Shown one piece after another: positions 11,296 through 22,701 of a stretch of 64,000 nt of DNA (position 1 is the stretch's first letter; every line of letters begins with the position of its first letter). Source of the DNA: Triticum aestivum (lineage: Eukaryota; Streptophyta; Magnoliopsida; Poales; Poaceae); contig NC_057795.1 in assembly GCF_018294505.1 (NCBI RefSeq), positions 525,207,184 through 525,271,183 of the forward strand. Direction: 5' to 3'. The notes under the pieces were generated by a model. The model was not told the DNA's origin, did no database searches, and worked only from the letters and a program-made list of their open reading frames with translations. Made by a program: the position numbers and the translations under genes.

Positions 11296-11711
11296 ATAGC
11301 CCCTGAACCAGGCGTCAATGACGATGAGTCCGGCACGCAGTATTGTCTTCGGCATTGCAAGGCGGGTTCCTCCTCCGAATACTCCAAAGTGGTTACCAAA
11401 CACTCAAATCGTGTCCGGATCCACAAGATGTTCTTCACATGGTATAGATCTAATTTGCTGGCAATCTTCGTGTGTCGTGCCCTTGCATCGTGGCTTGGTC
11501 CAACGCGAACCGACGTTTCTTACCCCACAACGACTTGTGTTACGAGGCGGTTTTACTGGCAGGTCCCATCGAGGCAGAGATCGTGTTCCTTTTTTACGGG
11601 ATTTTCCATCAATATGAGCGTGCGTGACCCCACGACGGCTGTTGGTATAACCCCGTGTGTTTCTAGATAAGCCTCAAACTATCACACCGGGGACTCTTGA
11701 TATTCACCTTC

Positions 11712-11720
11712 TTTATAAAG
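11712..11720 (+). promoter_or_regulatory. TATA-like box of the antisense gene
   Basis: 'tttataaag' lies about 100 bases before the ATG at 11821, on the strand opposite to gag. A plausible own promoter for the antisense gene (inference). Confidence 0.45.
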
Positions 11721-11820
11721 GGATCGAGACCTACACCTCTTTTTCACCTTCATCGCGCCTTCTTGCACCTCGAGTTCTAACACCCAAAACCTAAGCTCCA
11801 CCCCTCCGGAATCCTCCAAT

Positions 11821-14788
11821 ATGTCCGGATCTGACCCTCATGGCCAATGGGTGGCCTCCTCGATTGAAGAGAAGGACATTGCAAAGCTTAGGGAGGTCGG
11901 TATCTGACCGCCGATATCCAACACAGGCTTCCTGCTCCAGGGCAGGTCATCCCTATGCTGGAGCCCAATGAGTGTGTCGTTTTTGTCCCGCACTTCCTCC
12001 GTGGCCTGGGCTTCACCCTCGATCCCTTTGTGAGGGGGCTCATGTTCTATTATGGGTTGGATTTTCATGACCTGGCTCTAGACGCTATCCTCCATATCTC
12101 GTTGTTCATTATCGTGTGCGAGGCTTTTCTCCACGTCACCCCGCACTTCGGCTTATGGCTCAAGACCTTCAATGTGAAGCCAAAGATGATGGGTGGCAAC
12201 ATGTGGAGTGCTGAGGTGCCGTAATAAGCAGAAACGTCGACGCTCCATGGCCGGAGGGTTCTTTCCCAGAAGTATCTGATGTATGGCATTAGAGGTGGTT
12301 TTATGTTACGGCCCCAAGGGGCACAAAGTGGGTGGCCGCCCCTGAGTTCCGCTCGGGCCCTCCATCACAGCTGGCGTCTTGGACAGACGTAGGACAGAAT
12401 TGGGGGCCCGCAGGTGATGTACCAGTACTGCAGAACCGCATGCGGGAGCTTCTTGAGAGGGATATCAACCTTGTCAGCATAATGCAAGTGATGCTAATCC
12501 AGCGGATGTTGCCGTGCCAACGCCGGCCTCTTCGGATGTGGGAGTTCAATCCGGAGGGTCCGCAGACTGTCAAGCACTTCTTCGGCTTGATGCCCGAAGA
12601 GATGTGCAAATTATTCTTCGGACAGAAAGTAGTATGTCTAGACACCACCGAGGATGCGGGCCTAAGCTGTTATCGCCTAGATACCCAAGTAAGTAGCTTT
12701 GATGCTGGACACCCTATTGTGTATTTATCATGACTATTTGTTCTGACAATCATCCGCGTCCAGGAATGGCTCAACAAGGCGGAGAGAATCAGGTGTCCGG
12801 CACCACTTCCCGAAGGCTCGCCCGCCCCTACTATGGCCAAGATGCTCGACCGGGTACTCAGCAGAATGCCTTCAGGGAAAGACAAGGGGAGGGACGAAGA
12901 ATCCGAACCCCACACGCTACGCATCCGAACCGGGGGTATTGTTACCTCCTCCGAGGAGGATAGTCGGGGAGGGGAGGCTAAGGCCTCCTCTCCGCATGGG
13001 AAGAAGAGGGCCGCCTTCGAAGATTTGGAGACGGAGATGCCCAAATTAGGGCAAAAACAATCCCCAGGGGGCCTTGCCTTGATGGGCACCCTCACCGCAC
13101 CATGCCCTCCAACGGGCCAGCCCTCCACCAAGCTGTAAGTCAATCTATAATCCGAAGGTACTGTGTTTCTCCTAGATCAATAACCAGGGTTCAACTTTTT
13201 GCAATCCGGCCAGCAGCTCCTCTCAACAAGGTTCGTCTTCGGGGACCTTCCTCCGGAGATGATGGAGAGCGAGACCCCACCCCCTTCTCCGACTCATGAA
13301 GCGGGCGACGCCGAGGTGTCGTCATGGAGGAGTCCAGATCTGCCGAAGCCGGGAGTCAATCCATCAGTCGCCCTACACCCGGAGTGTTTGGCTACAACGA
13401 GGGGCGCTGGAAAGAGTCCGGTGCAGTTCGATGTCCGGCCGGACATACTGATGGGCTTGCTGGAGCGAGCTGCGCTCTCGGAGGAGCACCGCTCATTAAT
13501 GAGAGCGGTGCTCAAGAAGATTTCATCCGCTACAAGCGGTTTGAATGAAGCATTCACAAGCCTCCTCAGAGGCTTTGAGGTACGTAATGAAGAATGCACT
13601 GTTTCTTTGGCTGTGAGGCACGCGGTAGGTGTGCTCCATATAGATAGTAGCCCCTGAGACTCTGGTTGTCTTCCCTAGGCAGCAAACGGAGGATCATAAA
13701 CCAATGATTTATGTTGTAAATATGTGCAGTTACCTGTGGGTCCGGCCGCCGGCCCGTCCACTGAAGTTCCTGAACAGACGAGGCAAATTGGGTCGATTGA
13801 TGCCGATATCACTCTGATGAATGAGCGGCTGGATAAATCACAAGGTATGTGTCCTGTCTTTCCATTGCATAGGAAAATATTAAGGTGACACATATTAATG
13901 TAATATGTTCGGACTGCAGATGGTGCTGCTACCGTGGAGGCCCTGAGGGCGGAACTTGCTCAAGCCTAGGAACAAGCTCGGGTGAGCAATGCGGCTGCCC
14001 TAAAGGCAGACGAGGAATTGAGAGCCGAACAGGCTGCTCATTGCCAAAGCGAGGAAACGATAGCCGAAATGGCTATCGACTTAAAAAAATGCCGCTGACC
14101 GGTATGAGCTCCTGAAAAAGGAGCATGAGGATAAATCGGCTGACCTGAGCAAGGCACTTAATGCCACCAAGGAAATACGGACCGAGCTTAGGGGCGCGCG
14201 GGAGGAGCTTCAACAGGTTGGTAAAATCGCGGCTGGGGCTCATGTTTGCTGCGGACGAAGTTCTTCGATCCGAAGTACGCTGCCTTGGATGGACGCTCGA
14301 GTTCGGCGGACGCCTACGTAGACCTGGCAAAGAGTACGGCTGATGCTGTGGAGTTCTTCAAAGATCAGGGTGAGAAGGAGGTGGAGAAGCTTTTCTGGTT
14401 GCAGTTCAATGCTCCCACTCGCCCGCTGCCGTTAAGTGATAGGATGGCTGCTATAGCGGAGCTTCACTGGCTGTCCGGTCTTGCAATGCAGTCTGTAATA
14501 GACCATCTTTGGCCGAAGGGGCCTAAGCCGGACAGTTACTTTGGTTTGGTGCAACAGTTCCTTGGGGCCGTGCCTCGGATCGATGCCATGAGGAGGTCGG
14601 CATGCATAGAGGGTGCGCGGATGGCCCTTGCCTGTGTTAAAGCGTATTGGACGGATATGGATGCCAGTATGATAGCATCTCAGGATACGGTGGGGGGCCA
14701 ATATCTGGCCGGGCACTACTTGGCGCAGGTCACAGAGGGTGCCTGCCTGATAGAGGCGCAGTGCCCGAAGAATCTCTTATTCGTGTGA
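11821..14788 (+). pseudogene. Antisense multi-exon gene of the element (PF04195-like 'putative gypsy type transposon' domain)
   Basis: Exon 1 starts at ATG 11821 and carries 'FVPHFLRGLGFTLDPFVRG' and 'CEAFLHVTPHFGLWLKTFN', recalling Pfam PF04195. It runs to a GTAAGT donor at 12689. Exon 2 is about 12764-13134. Exon 3 is about 13199-13579 (donor GTACGT). Exon 4 is 13730-13844 (donor GTATGT). Exon 5 starts at 13920; it encodes an Ala/Glu/Lys-rich coiled coil (13940-14220) and then a C-terminal domain with 'LHWLSGLAMQSVIDHLWPKG', ending at TGA 14786-14788. The frame is broken near 11908 (TGA), 12224, about 12300, 13967 (TAG) and about 14090-14245. The function of this family is unknown. Antisense genes are known from Tat-lineage elements such as maize Grande. 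Confidence 0.7.
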
Positions 14789-14884
14789 TGATTCAAATCA
14801 TTGTAAAAACAATGTTTATTTTGATTATAAGGCTATATTTATAATGTTTGTCTGAGAATATGATTGTGTCCCCTGTGCGGCCAT

Positions 14885-15276
14885 NNNNNNNNNNNNNNNN
14901 NNNNNNNNNNNNNNNNNNNNNNNNNNNNNNNNNNNNNNNNNNNNNNNNNNNNNNNNNNNNNNNNNNNNNNNNNNNNNNNNNNNNNNNNNNNNNNNNNNNN
15001 NNNNNNNNNNNNNNNNNNNNNNNNNNNNNNNNNNNNNNNNNNNNNNNNNNNNNNNNNNNNNNNNNNNNNNNNNNNNNNNNNNNNNNNNNNNNNNNNNNNN
15101 NNNNNNNNNNNNNNNNNNNNNNNNNNNNNNNNNNNNNNNNNNNNNNNNNNNNNNNNNNNNNNNNNNNNNNNNNNNNNNNNNNNNNNNNNNNNNNNNNNNN
15201 NNNNNNNNNNNNNNNNNNNNNNNNNNNNNNNNNNNNNNNNNNNNNNNNNNNNNNNNNNNNNNNNNNNNNNNNNNNN
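14885..15276. other. Assembly gap (392 N)
   Basis: Unknown bases inside the Fatima-like element, just downstream of the antisense gene. Confidence 1.
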
Positions 15277-16321
15277 AGTTAGCAGTCGTTGGCTTCAGCC
15301 CCCATGCATACAATGCAGGGGTGTTCGCGGAAAAAATGTGCTTAGTCACTCTTTATCCAACGTCTTGGTCCATTAAGGAGGTGATCGCACGTTGAACTAG
15401 GCAACCGGACTATATAGCTGTAACACTTTCGCTTAGCCGCGGGATTCTAACGTTGGGGGCTACTATGTAGCCCCTGGTACCTTCGCGTGCATCCGAATAC
15501 GGGCGCGTATGTACCTGGCCGGGAAATGGCCCTTCGTTAATGCGGAGGAATCCTAGAGATTCCGGTGAGTTGTCGAGTGGTTGACTAGTCTCTCGCTGTA
15601 TCATGACAGTCAGTTTTCGGCTTTCTCTACTGAGGTGCTCATCCGGAATAACCAGGGCACAATCGCAGTAGTTCTCCTTTGGCCACCTTAGCCGATAATA
15701 ATGGAACGTAAGGCGGTAAACCCAGGAGCCGGGCAAACCCAACATTTGACTTAAGAAATGATTCGGAGCTGATGCATATAAGGCCAAACTCGGGACGCCG
15801 AACACTCCCTAAGGTATTCGGACTTTACAACAGATGATGGGCTCAAGAATGCCCATTCATTATAAACCCTGTGTTTCCAGGTACGTGCGTTAATCTGTCG
15901 TGGTGAAATGCCAAAAATGGTAGTATCCCCTGTGGGTATGGAACCCATGGGATGGTTAAACAACAAGAGGCAATAGAAAAGGTTTACACAGGGGCTTAAT
16001 CTAAAAAGAAACCTGTTGAGTGGGGCCCTGCTCACGTCTGCGCCTTTGTCTCCGTTGTGCCGCATCCTGGAAGGGTATCGCGTGAACGTTGTCTGCGAAA
16101 AAGGGAAACTCATAGAAGAGTGCAACGTAAGTATGCGATGGATAGTAAAAATGTAAGATGCTGGCCTGCCAATAAGGTTGAGCCAAGTGTGGGGCTTTAT
16201 TATTAGCCCCTTGTATCCACTATAGGATTACATATACGGTACCCTGGTTTGATATGGGCTGCCGCTCTTGTCTAACCGTGTCTGTGGTCTTAATGGCCCG
16301 TCATATTTTGTTAGAGGCCGC
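15277..16321. other. Non-coding inner part of the Fatima-like element
   Basis: No conserved protein found on either strand. It occupies the place where RT, RNase H and integrase would follow protease in an autonomous element. Confidence 0.6.
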
Positions 16322-17787
16322 TTATAGTCCGGCCGTTAGGACCGTCGCGTGTTCCTCTGCGCACGAAGAGCGTGCTGTTATTCTGCTAATGGTGATGACG
16401 CCACGTGGGCCGGGCATCTTGAGTGTGAGGTAGCCGTAGTGCGGCAGTGCGTTGGAGCGGGCGATGGCTGTTCTTCCAAGCAATGCTTGATAGCTGCTTT
16501 GGAAGGGTGCGATGATGAAGACTAGTTCTTCTCTTCTGGAGTTGCCTGGAGAGCCGAATGTTACCTCCAGTATGACGGAGCCCCTGCTGTAGGCTTCAAC
16601 ACCTGGTATCACCCCTTCAAAGGTGGTGTTAAACTTGCTGATTCTGGATGAGTCTATCCCCATCCTGCGGACGGTGTCCTCATATATTAAATTGAGACTG
16701 CTGCCACCGTCCATGAGGACGTGGGTGAGGTGGTATCCATCGATTATTGGGTCAAACACCAAGGCATCCGATCCTTCGCGCCGAATACTAGCTCGGCCGT
16801 CCAGGTGATCGAAGGTGATCGGACAAGACATCCAGTAGTTAGGTGTGGGTATGATGGGCTCTATATCGCGCGCGTCTTTATGGGCGCGTACGTGCCTTCT
16901 CAAGGATGTGCGAGTCGTGTGGATCATATTCACTGTTTTAACCTCTGGTGGGAATTTTTTCCGTCCCCAAGTGTTCGGCGGGCGAGGTTCATCCTCGTCT
17001 TCACTTGGTGTTTCCCTTCCCTTGTGTTTGGCGTTTAGTTTGCCGGCCTGCTTGAAGACCCAGCACTCTCTGCGCGTGTGGTTCGCAGGTTTGTCGGGGG
17101 TGCCATGAATTTGGCACAGTCCATCCAGAACTCTGTTCAGACCGGACAATCCCTCTTTGCTGCCTTTAGATGGCTTATTTTGCTGGTTAGGTCGAGAGCC
17201 CCTGAATCCGGCATTAACCGTTGTGTTATCCGGGCTCTCTTCCTTGTTTTGGAATTTGTTTTTATTACGCCGTGGCTTCCCATTGCCGTCCCTTATTTCA
17301 GACGTGCTGGGGTCGCTGGTGCCTTTACGAGCTAGCCAGCTATCCTCACCCGCGCAAAAGCGGGTCATAAGGCTTGTTAGGACTGCCATTTTCCTTGGCT
17401 TTTCTTGGCCGAGGTGTCTAGCGAGCCACTCGTCACGGATGCTGTGTTTAATGCCGCTAGGGCTTCGGCATCCGGACAATCAACAATTTGATTCTTCTTG
17501 GTGAGGAATCTGTTCCAAAGCTTTCGGGCGGACTCTCCGGGCTATTGGATTATGTGACTTAAATCGTCAGCATCCGGAGGCCGGACATAAGTCCCTTGAA
17601 AATTGGCCCTAAAAGCATCCTCGAGTTCCTCCCAACTCCCAATTGAATTTTCGGTGAGGCTTTTCAACCAGTGCCGAGCTGGTCCCTTCAGTTTGAGGGG
17701 AAGGTATTTGATGGCGTGGAGGTCATCCCCACGATCCACGTGTATGTGCAGGATAAAGTCCTCGATCCAGACCCCTGGGTCTGTCAT
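16322..17787 (-). pseudogene. gag: Gag core and protease of the Fatima-like element
   Basis: The minus-strand frame shows a retrotransposon Gag core ('PARHWLKSLTENSIGSWEEL', about 17600-17700). It is interrupted by a stop at 17542, then resumes with 'KHSIRDEWLARHLGQEKP', a basic Asn/Gln/Lys region and, near 16680, the retropepsin-like 'VLMDGGSSLNLIY' (active-site D-G-G instead of D-S/T-G, common in this lineage). It ends at 16322 with no RT after it. The Gag makes the particle and the protease would process it. With no pol, movement would need enzymes from a related autonomous element. Confidence 0.75.
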
Positions 17788-17913
17788 TCCGTCGTATGCC
17801 TCTATGTTTACAGGTTTAAAGCCCTGTGGGAATTCATGGTCCAGTACTTCATCAGTAAACCATAGGGGGTGAGCAGCCCCTCTGTATCTGGACGCGCTGT
17901 GGCATGCCGTCGG

Positions 17914-19464
17914 CTATTGTTGTGTTTGGTGTTTATTCCAAACTGTTGTTTGGTTGTCATAATTGTTTTGACGAGCACAGTCCCCCGCCTGGGTGTGTCC
18001 TTTAGATCCGTAGATGGACCTAGCTGCGCCAGCTTTCTTTTCCAGGTGCTCACGTAGATCGTGGGCGTCTTCGGTAGTTGATTTATTGTGGTTATGAAGT
18101 GGTACTTCTTGCCGCCTAGTCGTGTTACTCTTCGGTGGAACGGCCTCGTCGTCGAATTCTGACAGTAGCTTACGTTTTGTGTAGGTCTTTGTGTGGCGAT
18201 CGTCGCCATATCTTTCTTCAGTGTCTAACACTTTGTTCCATATGCGATTGAGCGTTTCCTGTGCGGCTTTAAGCCGTTGCTTCTGCCTCTTCAGACTTCT
18301 CGCCGTGGCCATAAGCTTTCTGTGGAGGTTATCTCGTTCCACGCGTTCTTCCGGAATGATGAATGCGTCATCGTCTGGACTGTCTTCTTGTCCTGGGACA
18401 GTTTGATGAACTCGTCCCTCTGGATCATTATCTTCGGGCGTCTGCTCCGAACTGTGTTCGGCGTGACCTGGTTCATCCTGCTCCATCGCTGGTTCCGTAT
18501 GGTCGTTGTTGCCTTCGGGGTTGACCGGAGTATCGATCCTTCTGGCGCTCTTGCTGATATTTTTACTGTTGCTGGATTTGGAACGGCGTCTGCGCCATCG
18601 CTTTTGTTTTTGCCCAGGGGTTTTATCTTCCAGATTGTCACCCCCGTCTTCCTTGGGTGTATCCACCAGGTATATGTCATGTGATGAGGCGGGAATCTGG
18701 CACCCCATAGATTCTGAGTCTTCTCCTGCATCGTCGTCCATACCGTCGATGCCTTCGGAGTTGAAATCGAGCATGTCGGTTAAATCATCGATCGTGGCAA
18801 TGAAGTGGGTGGCGGGTGGGTAACGGATTTCGTCATCGTCCGCTTCCCACTCAAGCCGGACATAGTTAGGCCCAGAGTCTCCTGACAAAGAGAGAGACTT
18901 CAATAAGTTTAGCATGTCACCAAAAGGCGAGTGCTGAAAGACGTCCGTCGCGGTAAACTCCATCACCGGAGCCCATCCAGGCTTGGCGGGCTCGGGGGCG
19001 CGCGGACTAGAACCTACATCCGGATACAAATCCGGGGGTCCGGAGTCACAGGCTCCCTCAGAAGTGAGTCCTGTGTTTGGCTCCATCGCCGATGAGGGTA
19101 TGGCCTGCGGGGCGGGGTCCAGACCTCCATCCTTAGGCAACGCAACCTGCCCCGGATTTAGATCCGAGGCTTCTGCCGGGGTGATATCCCAAGCATCGTC
19201 AGACAGCAGGTCTAAGCCGTGATCATCGTGTCTGTTCGGCGCTCCTGACGCTGGCCCAAATCCGTGGAAGATCAAATCCCAGCGAATATCCGTTGTATAG
19301 TTCAAGTTTCCGAACCTGACCTGGTGGCCGGGGGCATAGCTATCGATCTGCTCCAAGTGGCCAAGCGAATTGGCCCGTAGTGCGAAGCCACCAAACACGA
19401 ATATCTGTCCGGGGAGGGAAGTCTCACCCTGGACAACGTCGTTGATGATGATTGAAGGAGCCAT
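17914..19464 (-). CDS. N-terminal Gag-like protein of the Fatima-like element
   Basis: An open frame of 517 codons from ATG 19464, just inside the 5' LTR. The frame is open upstream into the LTR, but the first ATG inside the element ('MAPSIIINDVVQGE') is the likelier start. It begins with a hydrophobic block ('GQIFVFGGFALRANSLGHLE'). A Pro/Gly/Asp-rich middle follows, with acidic stretches, a basic Arg/Ser/Lys patch (about 18530-18600) and a C-terminal coiled-coil-like segment (about 18200-18360). This type of N-terminal Gag extension is known in Fatima-like elements; its role is unclear. It is separated from the Gag core by stops and frame changes at 17790-17914. Confidence 0.6.
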   Translation of the reverse strand: MAPSIIINDVVQGETSLPGQIFVFGGFALRANSLGHLEQIDSYAPGHQVRFGNLNYTTDIRWDLIFHGFGPASGAPNRHDDHGLDLLSDDAWDITPAEASDLNPGQVALPKDGGLDPAPQAIPSSAMEPNTGLTSEGACDSGPPDLYPDVGSSPRAPEPAKPGWAPVMEFTATDVFQHSPFGDMLNLLKSLSLSGDSGPNYVRLEWEADDDEIRYPPATHFIATIDDLTDMLDFNSEGIDGMDDDAGEDSESMGCQIPASSHDIYLVDTPKEDGGDNLEDKTPGQKQKRWRRRRSKSSNSKNISKSARRIDTPVNPEGNNDHTEPAMEQDEPGHAEHSSEQTPEDNDPEGRVHQTVPGQEDSPDDDAFIIPEERVERDNLHRKLMATARSLKRQKQRLKAAQETLNRIWNKVLDTEERYGDDRHTKTYTKRKLLSEFDDEAVPPKSNTTRRQEVPLHNHNKSTTEDAHDLREHLEKKAGAARSIYGSKGHTQAGDCARQNNYDNQTTVWNKHQTQQ

Positions 19465-19511
19465 CGAGCCTGACAACGACGACACAGAGGAACTCTCAAT
19501 GAAAGCACCAA

Positions 19512-19993
19512 TGTCGGTGTCAAAACCGACGGATCTCGGGTAGGGCGTCTCGATCTGTGCGTCAAGGCTAATGGTACCAGGAAGCAAGGGACACAGATGT
19601 TTACCCAGGTTCGGGCCCTCTCGATGGAGGTAAAACCCTACTTCCTGCTTGATTAATATTGATGATATGGGTAGTACAAGAGTAGATCTACCACAAGATC
19701 GCAGAGGCTAAACCCTAAGAGCTAGCCTATGATCGTATAATTGTAATTGTGATCGGCCTTCTAAGGACCAACCTCTCCGGTTTATATAGACACCGGAGAG
19801 GGCTAGGGTTTACATGGAGTCGGTTACAAGGAAGGAAATATAATATCCGGATCGCCAAGCTTGCCTTCCACGCCAAGGAGAGTCCCATCCGGACACGAGC
19901 CGAAGTGTTGAGTCCTGTATCTCCACGCTTCAATTGTCCAGACGTTGTACATAGTCCGGCAGTCCAGATACCCCCTAATCCAGGACTCCCTCA
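19512..19993 (-). repeat. 5' LTR of the Fatima-like element
   Basis: 482 bp, TGTCGG...CTCCCTCA on the plus strand. TATA-like TCTATATAAACC on the minus strand at 19779-19790. Differs from its partner by scattered substitutions, so the insertion is not very recent. Confidence 0.9.
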
Positions 19994-19998
19994 CCCAT

Positions 19999-20712
19999 CA
20001 CATGTTGAGATAACAATGTCCATTAAATTTTGTGTGCCTGTATAGTAAAGAAACTAATCTCGAGTTTGGCACGAGTTCGTGTAGTGGTAGCACCACAAGC
20101 CCTAGCACAGGAGTTACATTTCCCTCTAAGGGCCGCCGGGACTGAGCTTCAGCGCCTTACTACACCTACCTTTGAGTCAATAACATGTGGACCCGGTAGG
20201 TGACTGGTCCACATGTAATGCTCTCGAAGGCTGAGGGGCAATGGGGCCAAGAGGGGTGAGCCGCAGGTCGGTGGACGTGTGGTGTCATGGGTTCGAGCGG
20301 CGTCATGGGAATCGCGTGTGGCTGTGGTAGAAACTTGATGCTCGCCGCATTTTAGGTGGCCCACATGTCATGCACACAAAGGCAGAGAGGCGGTGCCGCC
20401 GAGAGGGGTGAGGCGCACGTCGGGGGACGTGGTGCCGTGGGTTGAAGCGGCATCGTGGGAATCGTGAGATGAAACGTGATGGTCGCCATAGTTGAACTTC
20501 CACGGAAAAGCTGTCATGTCTACGGACACATGCACTGCATACCGATCACTGGAAGGAGTAGCAGAGAAAGCTATATATGCGGATAAATAGTTCCTTATAG
20601 TCAAGCGGACCAATGTACTACTTTGTTCCAAAGACATGCACACCATCGAAATAGTCCATCTATATCAATATACACCGAGAGGGAATAATTTTTTTACAAG
20701 AGAGGAAATACT
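19999..20712 (+). repeat. Continuation of the older non-coding repeat
   Basis: From 20056 the modules described at 9200-10184 recur in the same orientation, with a second copy of the 'catgggaatcg' module at about 20450. No gene seen. Confidence 0.5.
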
Positions 20713-21449
20713 TCATCCATCCATAATGCCCTCCTGCTGGTGCAGCCTTTTCTTCTTATTATTATTCATCTTCTTCTTCTTCTTCTTCTTCTTCTTCTTG
20801 TTTTCATTTTCTGTGGGAGACAGCTTTGCAACAAGCTCTTTGGACCTTGCAGCTATCTCGAAACTCACACGGGAACCGAGTGCAGCATATTTTATCTGCT
20901 CATACGTCAAGGGATAATTATCCCATCCAGACGACCTTAATGCCACCGTCTCATCACCCTTCTGAAGATTTGTACCGAGCACAAAATTTTCTACGTCGAA
21001 TAGGGATGGTGTCTGTTTATCACAATCTTCTACAGGCATTTTGATTCTGGTTTGTAGGTCAGCGATGCTTTTCAAATCAAGGTTGTACGGCTCCCGCTTC
21101 TATTTGTCCCCTTCGATGGTTGCCCCACAGAAGTATACGTCCTCCCGAGACAAGAAATCGTGAAGCTCACCTGGTATGGAGGGCGAGTGTATGATGTGCT
21201 ACACCAAAACATCATCTTCGAGGCACAACTGAAGGATGGTGATGCGTTGGATCTTCCCAGTGGCACGCTCCGTGTACTCTGCGTCGAGACGATGACCCTC
21301 GTCTCTACCTTTTCGAGGGAGTTGGATACATTGTTGATCCACTGTTGAACAACCCTTGGGTGGACGAAGACGGTGGCAACTATGCTCAACGAGCCTTTAA
21401 CGAGGACATGTTGGATCCTAGAAACCTGCATCTCATTCTCTTTCGCCAT
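20713..21449 (-). pseudogene. WRN-like 3'-5' exonuclease pseudogene
   Basis: The pieces read in order as a DnaQ-like/WRN exonuclease domain. 'HPRVVQQWINNV' and a motif I 'DAEYTE' (D-x-E) lie near 21275-21360. 'GELHDFLSREDVYFCGATIEGD' elements follow, then motif II 'YNLDLKSIADL' and motif III region 'YEQIKYAALGSRVSFEIA' (about 20850-20905). Such proteins trim DNA 3' ends in plant WEX/WRN-related repair. Here there is a frameshift after 'ETRVI', two TAG codons (near 21196 and 21102), and motif III lacks the usual catalytic Asp (family pattern Y-A-x-x-D, here Y-A-A-L-G). The C-terminus is a run of lysines from a (TTC)n microsatellite. No intron is visible. Confidence 0.7.
20768..20800. repeat. 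(TTC)n microsatellite
   Basis: About eleven uninterrupted 'ttc' units. On the minus strand they encode the lysine run of the exonuclease pseudogene. Confidence 0.9.
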
Positions 21450-21847
21450 TTGGAACCGCTGGAATGGAGGGCTATGGTTTGGAGAATTAGGATTAGGTGG
21501 CTAGTCTAACTGAAGTAGCAGATGATTATTTAAAGAGGTTAAAACAATGTGAACATAGTGGGGTTTGGATGCAAATGAAGACGAAGGGGAGGTTAAGAAG
21601 CCGAGGAAAATTGGTTCCCAATGGAGAAGTAAATGGGAGAAGTGGCGTGCAGGCAGTTGATTAGACGGCTAGGTAGACTAAACAAAAAGGCTATGCAGGT
21701 AGACTGATGAGTCGTTCCTGTTCGTGTACGTGCCCATCCTTCCTGATAGGTGGGATCTATGCGAACAGATAAAATAATGTGTCGTAGCTGGTTCAGATGG
21801 ATATTGGCGCGTGAGTGGGAGACACAACATCCTCTGGTTAAGGAATA
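21450..21847. other. 5' flank of the exonuclease pseudogene
   Basis: No second gene or element recognised. Confidence 0.4.
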
Positions 21848-22243
21848 CTCCCTCCGTTTAGGTGAGTAAGTCACCTTATGAAAATCAGGTTTTCCGAAAA
21901 CCTTTAGGCGTGGAGCATTAAATTCCTGCTCGATCCCCTCCCAGCCTCGTTAGCCAGCATTCTCTTCCTCTGCTGTCGCATTCTACCTTCCATTTTTCCT
22001 CTTCTCAAGTGTGGAACGATCTGCATGCCGTCCTTGATGCACCAGAACGACCACTGCATGCCTCGCGGCAGGGCATTAATTGGGCCTGCTTGGAGAGCTG
22101 AAAAGGCATCCTTATAACTACATATTAGTTGCTGATTTTGCTTCCATTTATAACAGTGCCGTGGTTGGAAGTTTTGCTCGTCCCGGTGCTCTTTCTCGTC
22201 CAATCTACAGCCACCTAGGTTGCGCTCACCTAGACGGAGGGAG
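21848..22243. mobile_element. Stowaway-type element (396 bp)
   Basis: Ends 'ctccctccgtttaggtgagt' and 'gctcacctagacggagggag' are inverted repeats flanked by TA on both sides, typical of Stowaway/Mariner. It is longer than most MITEs and has no transposase. The inside may have captured other sequence. Confidence 0.85.
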
Positions 22244-22400
22244 TACATGGTTATCCTCATGAAAGGCCCTTCTTCACGCTTCCGCATGCATGAGAATTTG
22301 GTTCTGCTCGCAATATGGATGATACCTGAAGGATGAAGTGAAGAGGCATGCTAGCACGGGAGACCAATTTCCACTATACAATACTGAAGTACTCATGTTC

Positions 22401-22419
22401 CTACTACTACTACTACTAC

Positions 22420-22457
<38 letters not shown>
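22401..22457. repeat. (CTA)n(GTA)n palindromic microsatellite
   Basis: About seven 'cta' units run straight into about twelve 'gta/tag' units, so the two halves are complementary and could fold into a hairpin. Confidence 0.9.
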
Positions 22458-22701
22458 CAACTGTGGTACACTTGATGGTCAAAATACTATTCATCCAGTC
22501 CTCACAGTGAAGTGACAACACCCTGCGCTTGACACTAGTCCAGGCGGCGTGTTCGGGTTACCAAAGTCAGTCTCACCCTGTGCACTATGCAATCTGTCAC
22601 CGCCGCTGTATAGAACATTGGCGCCTCGCCTCCTCTCCCTCTCCCCTCCCATAGCACCACTCCATCTCCATCTCCTTCTCCGTCTCCGTCTCCATCTCAC
22701 T
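22458..22701 (+). promoter_or_regulatory. Probable 5' flank/5' UTR of the F-box/DUF295 pseudogene
   Basis: CT-rich sequence ('ctccatctccatctccttct') ends at the LTR start at 22702. The F-box reading frame begins 70 bases after the other side of the insertion (27205), so this is likely its former leader. Inference from position only. Confidence 0.4.

Larger units (their letters stand above)
10815..19993 (-). mobile_element. Non-autonomous Fatima-like Gypsy retrotransposon, complete ends
   Basis: Two similar LTRs (10815-11295 and 19512-19993), both starting TGTCGG, are flanked by the identical 5-bp target duplication cccat (10810-10814 and 19994-19998), so this is one insertion. Element sense is minus: Gag at 17542-19464, then protease to 16322. 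No RT, RNase H or integrase frame is present. Bases 11821-14788 hold a gene on the opposite strand. The LTR sequence and 'tagcccctgaaccaggc' just inside it match what I know as Fatima (Tat-lineage-like); the name is from memory. Length 9179 bp, including 392 unknown bases. Confidence 0.85.
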
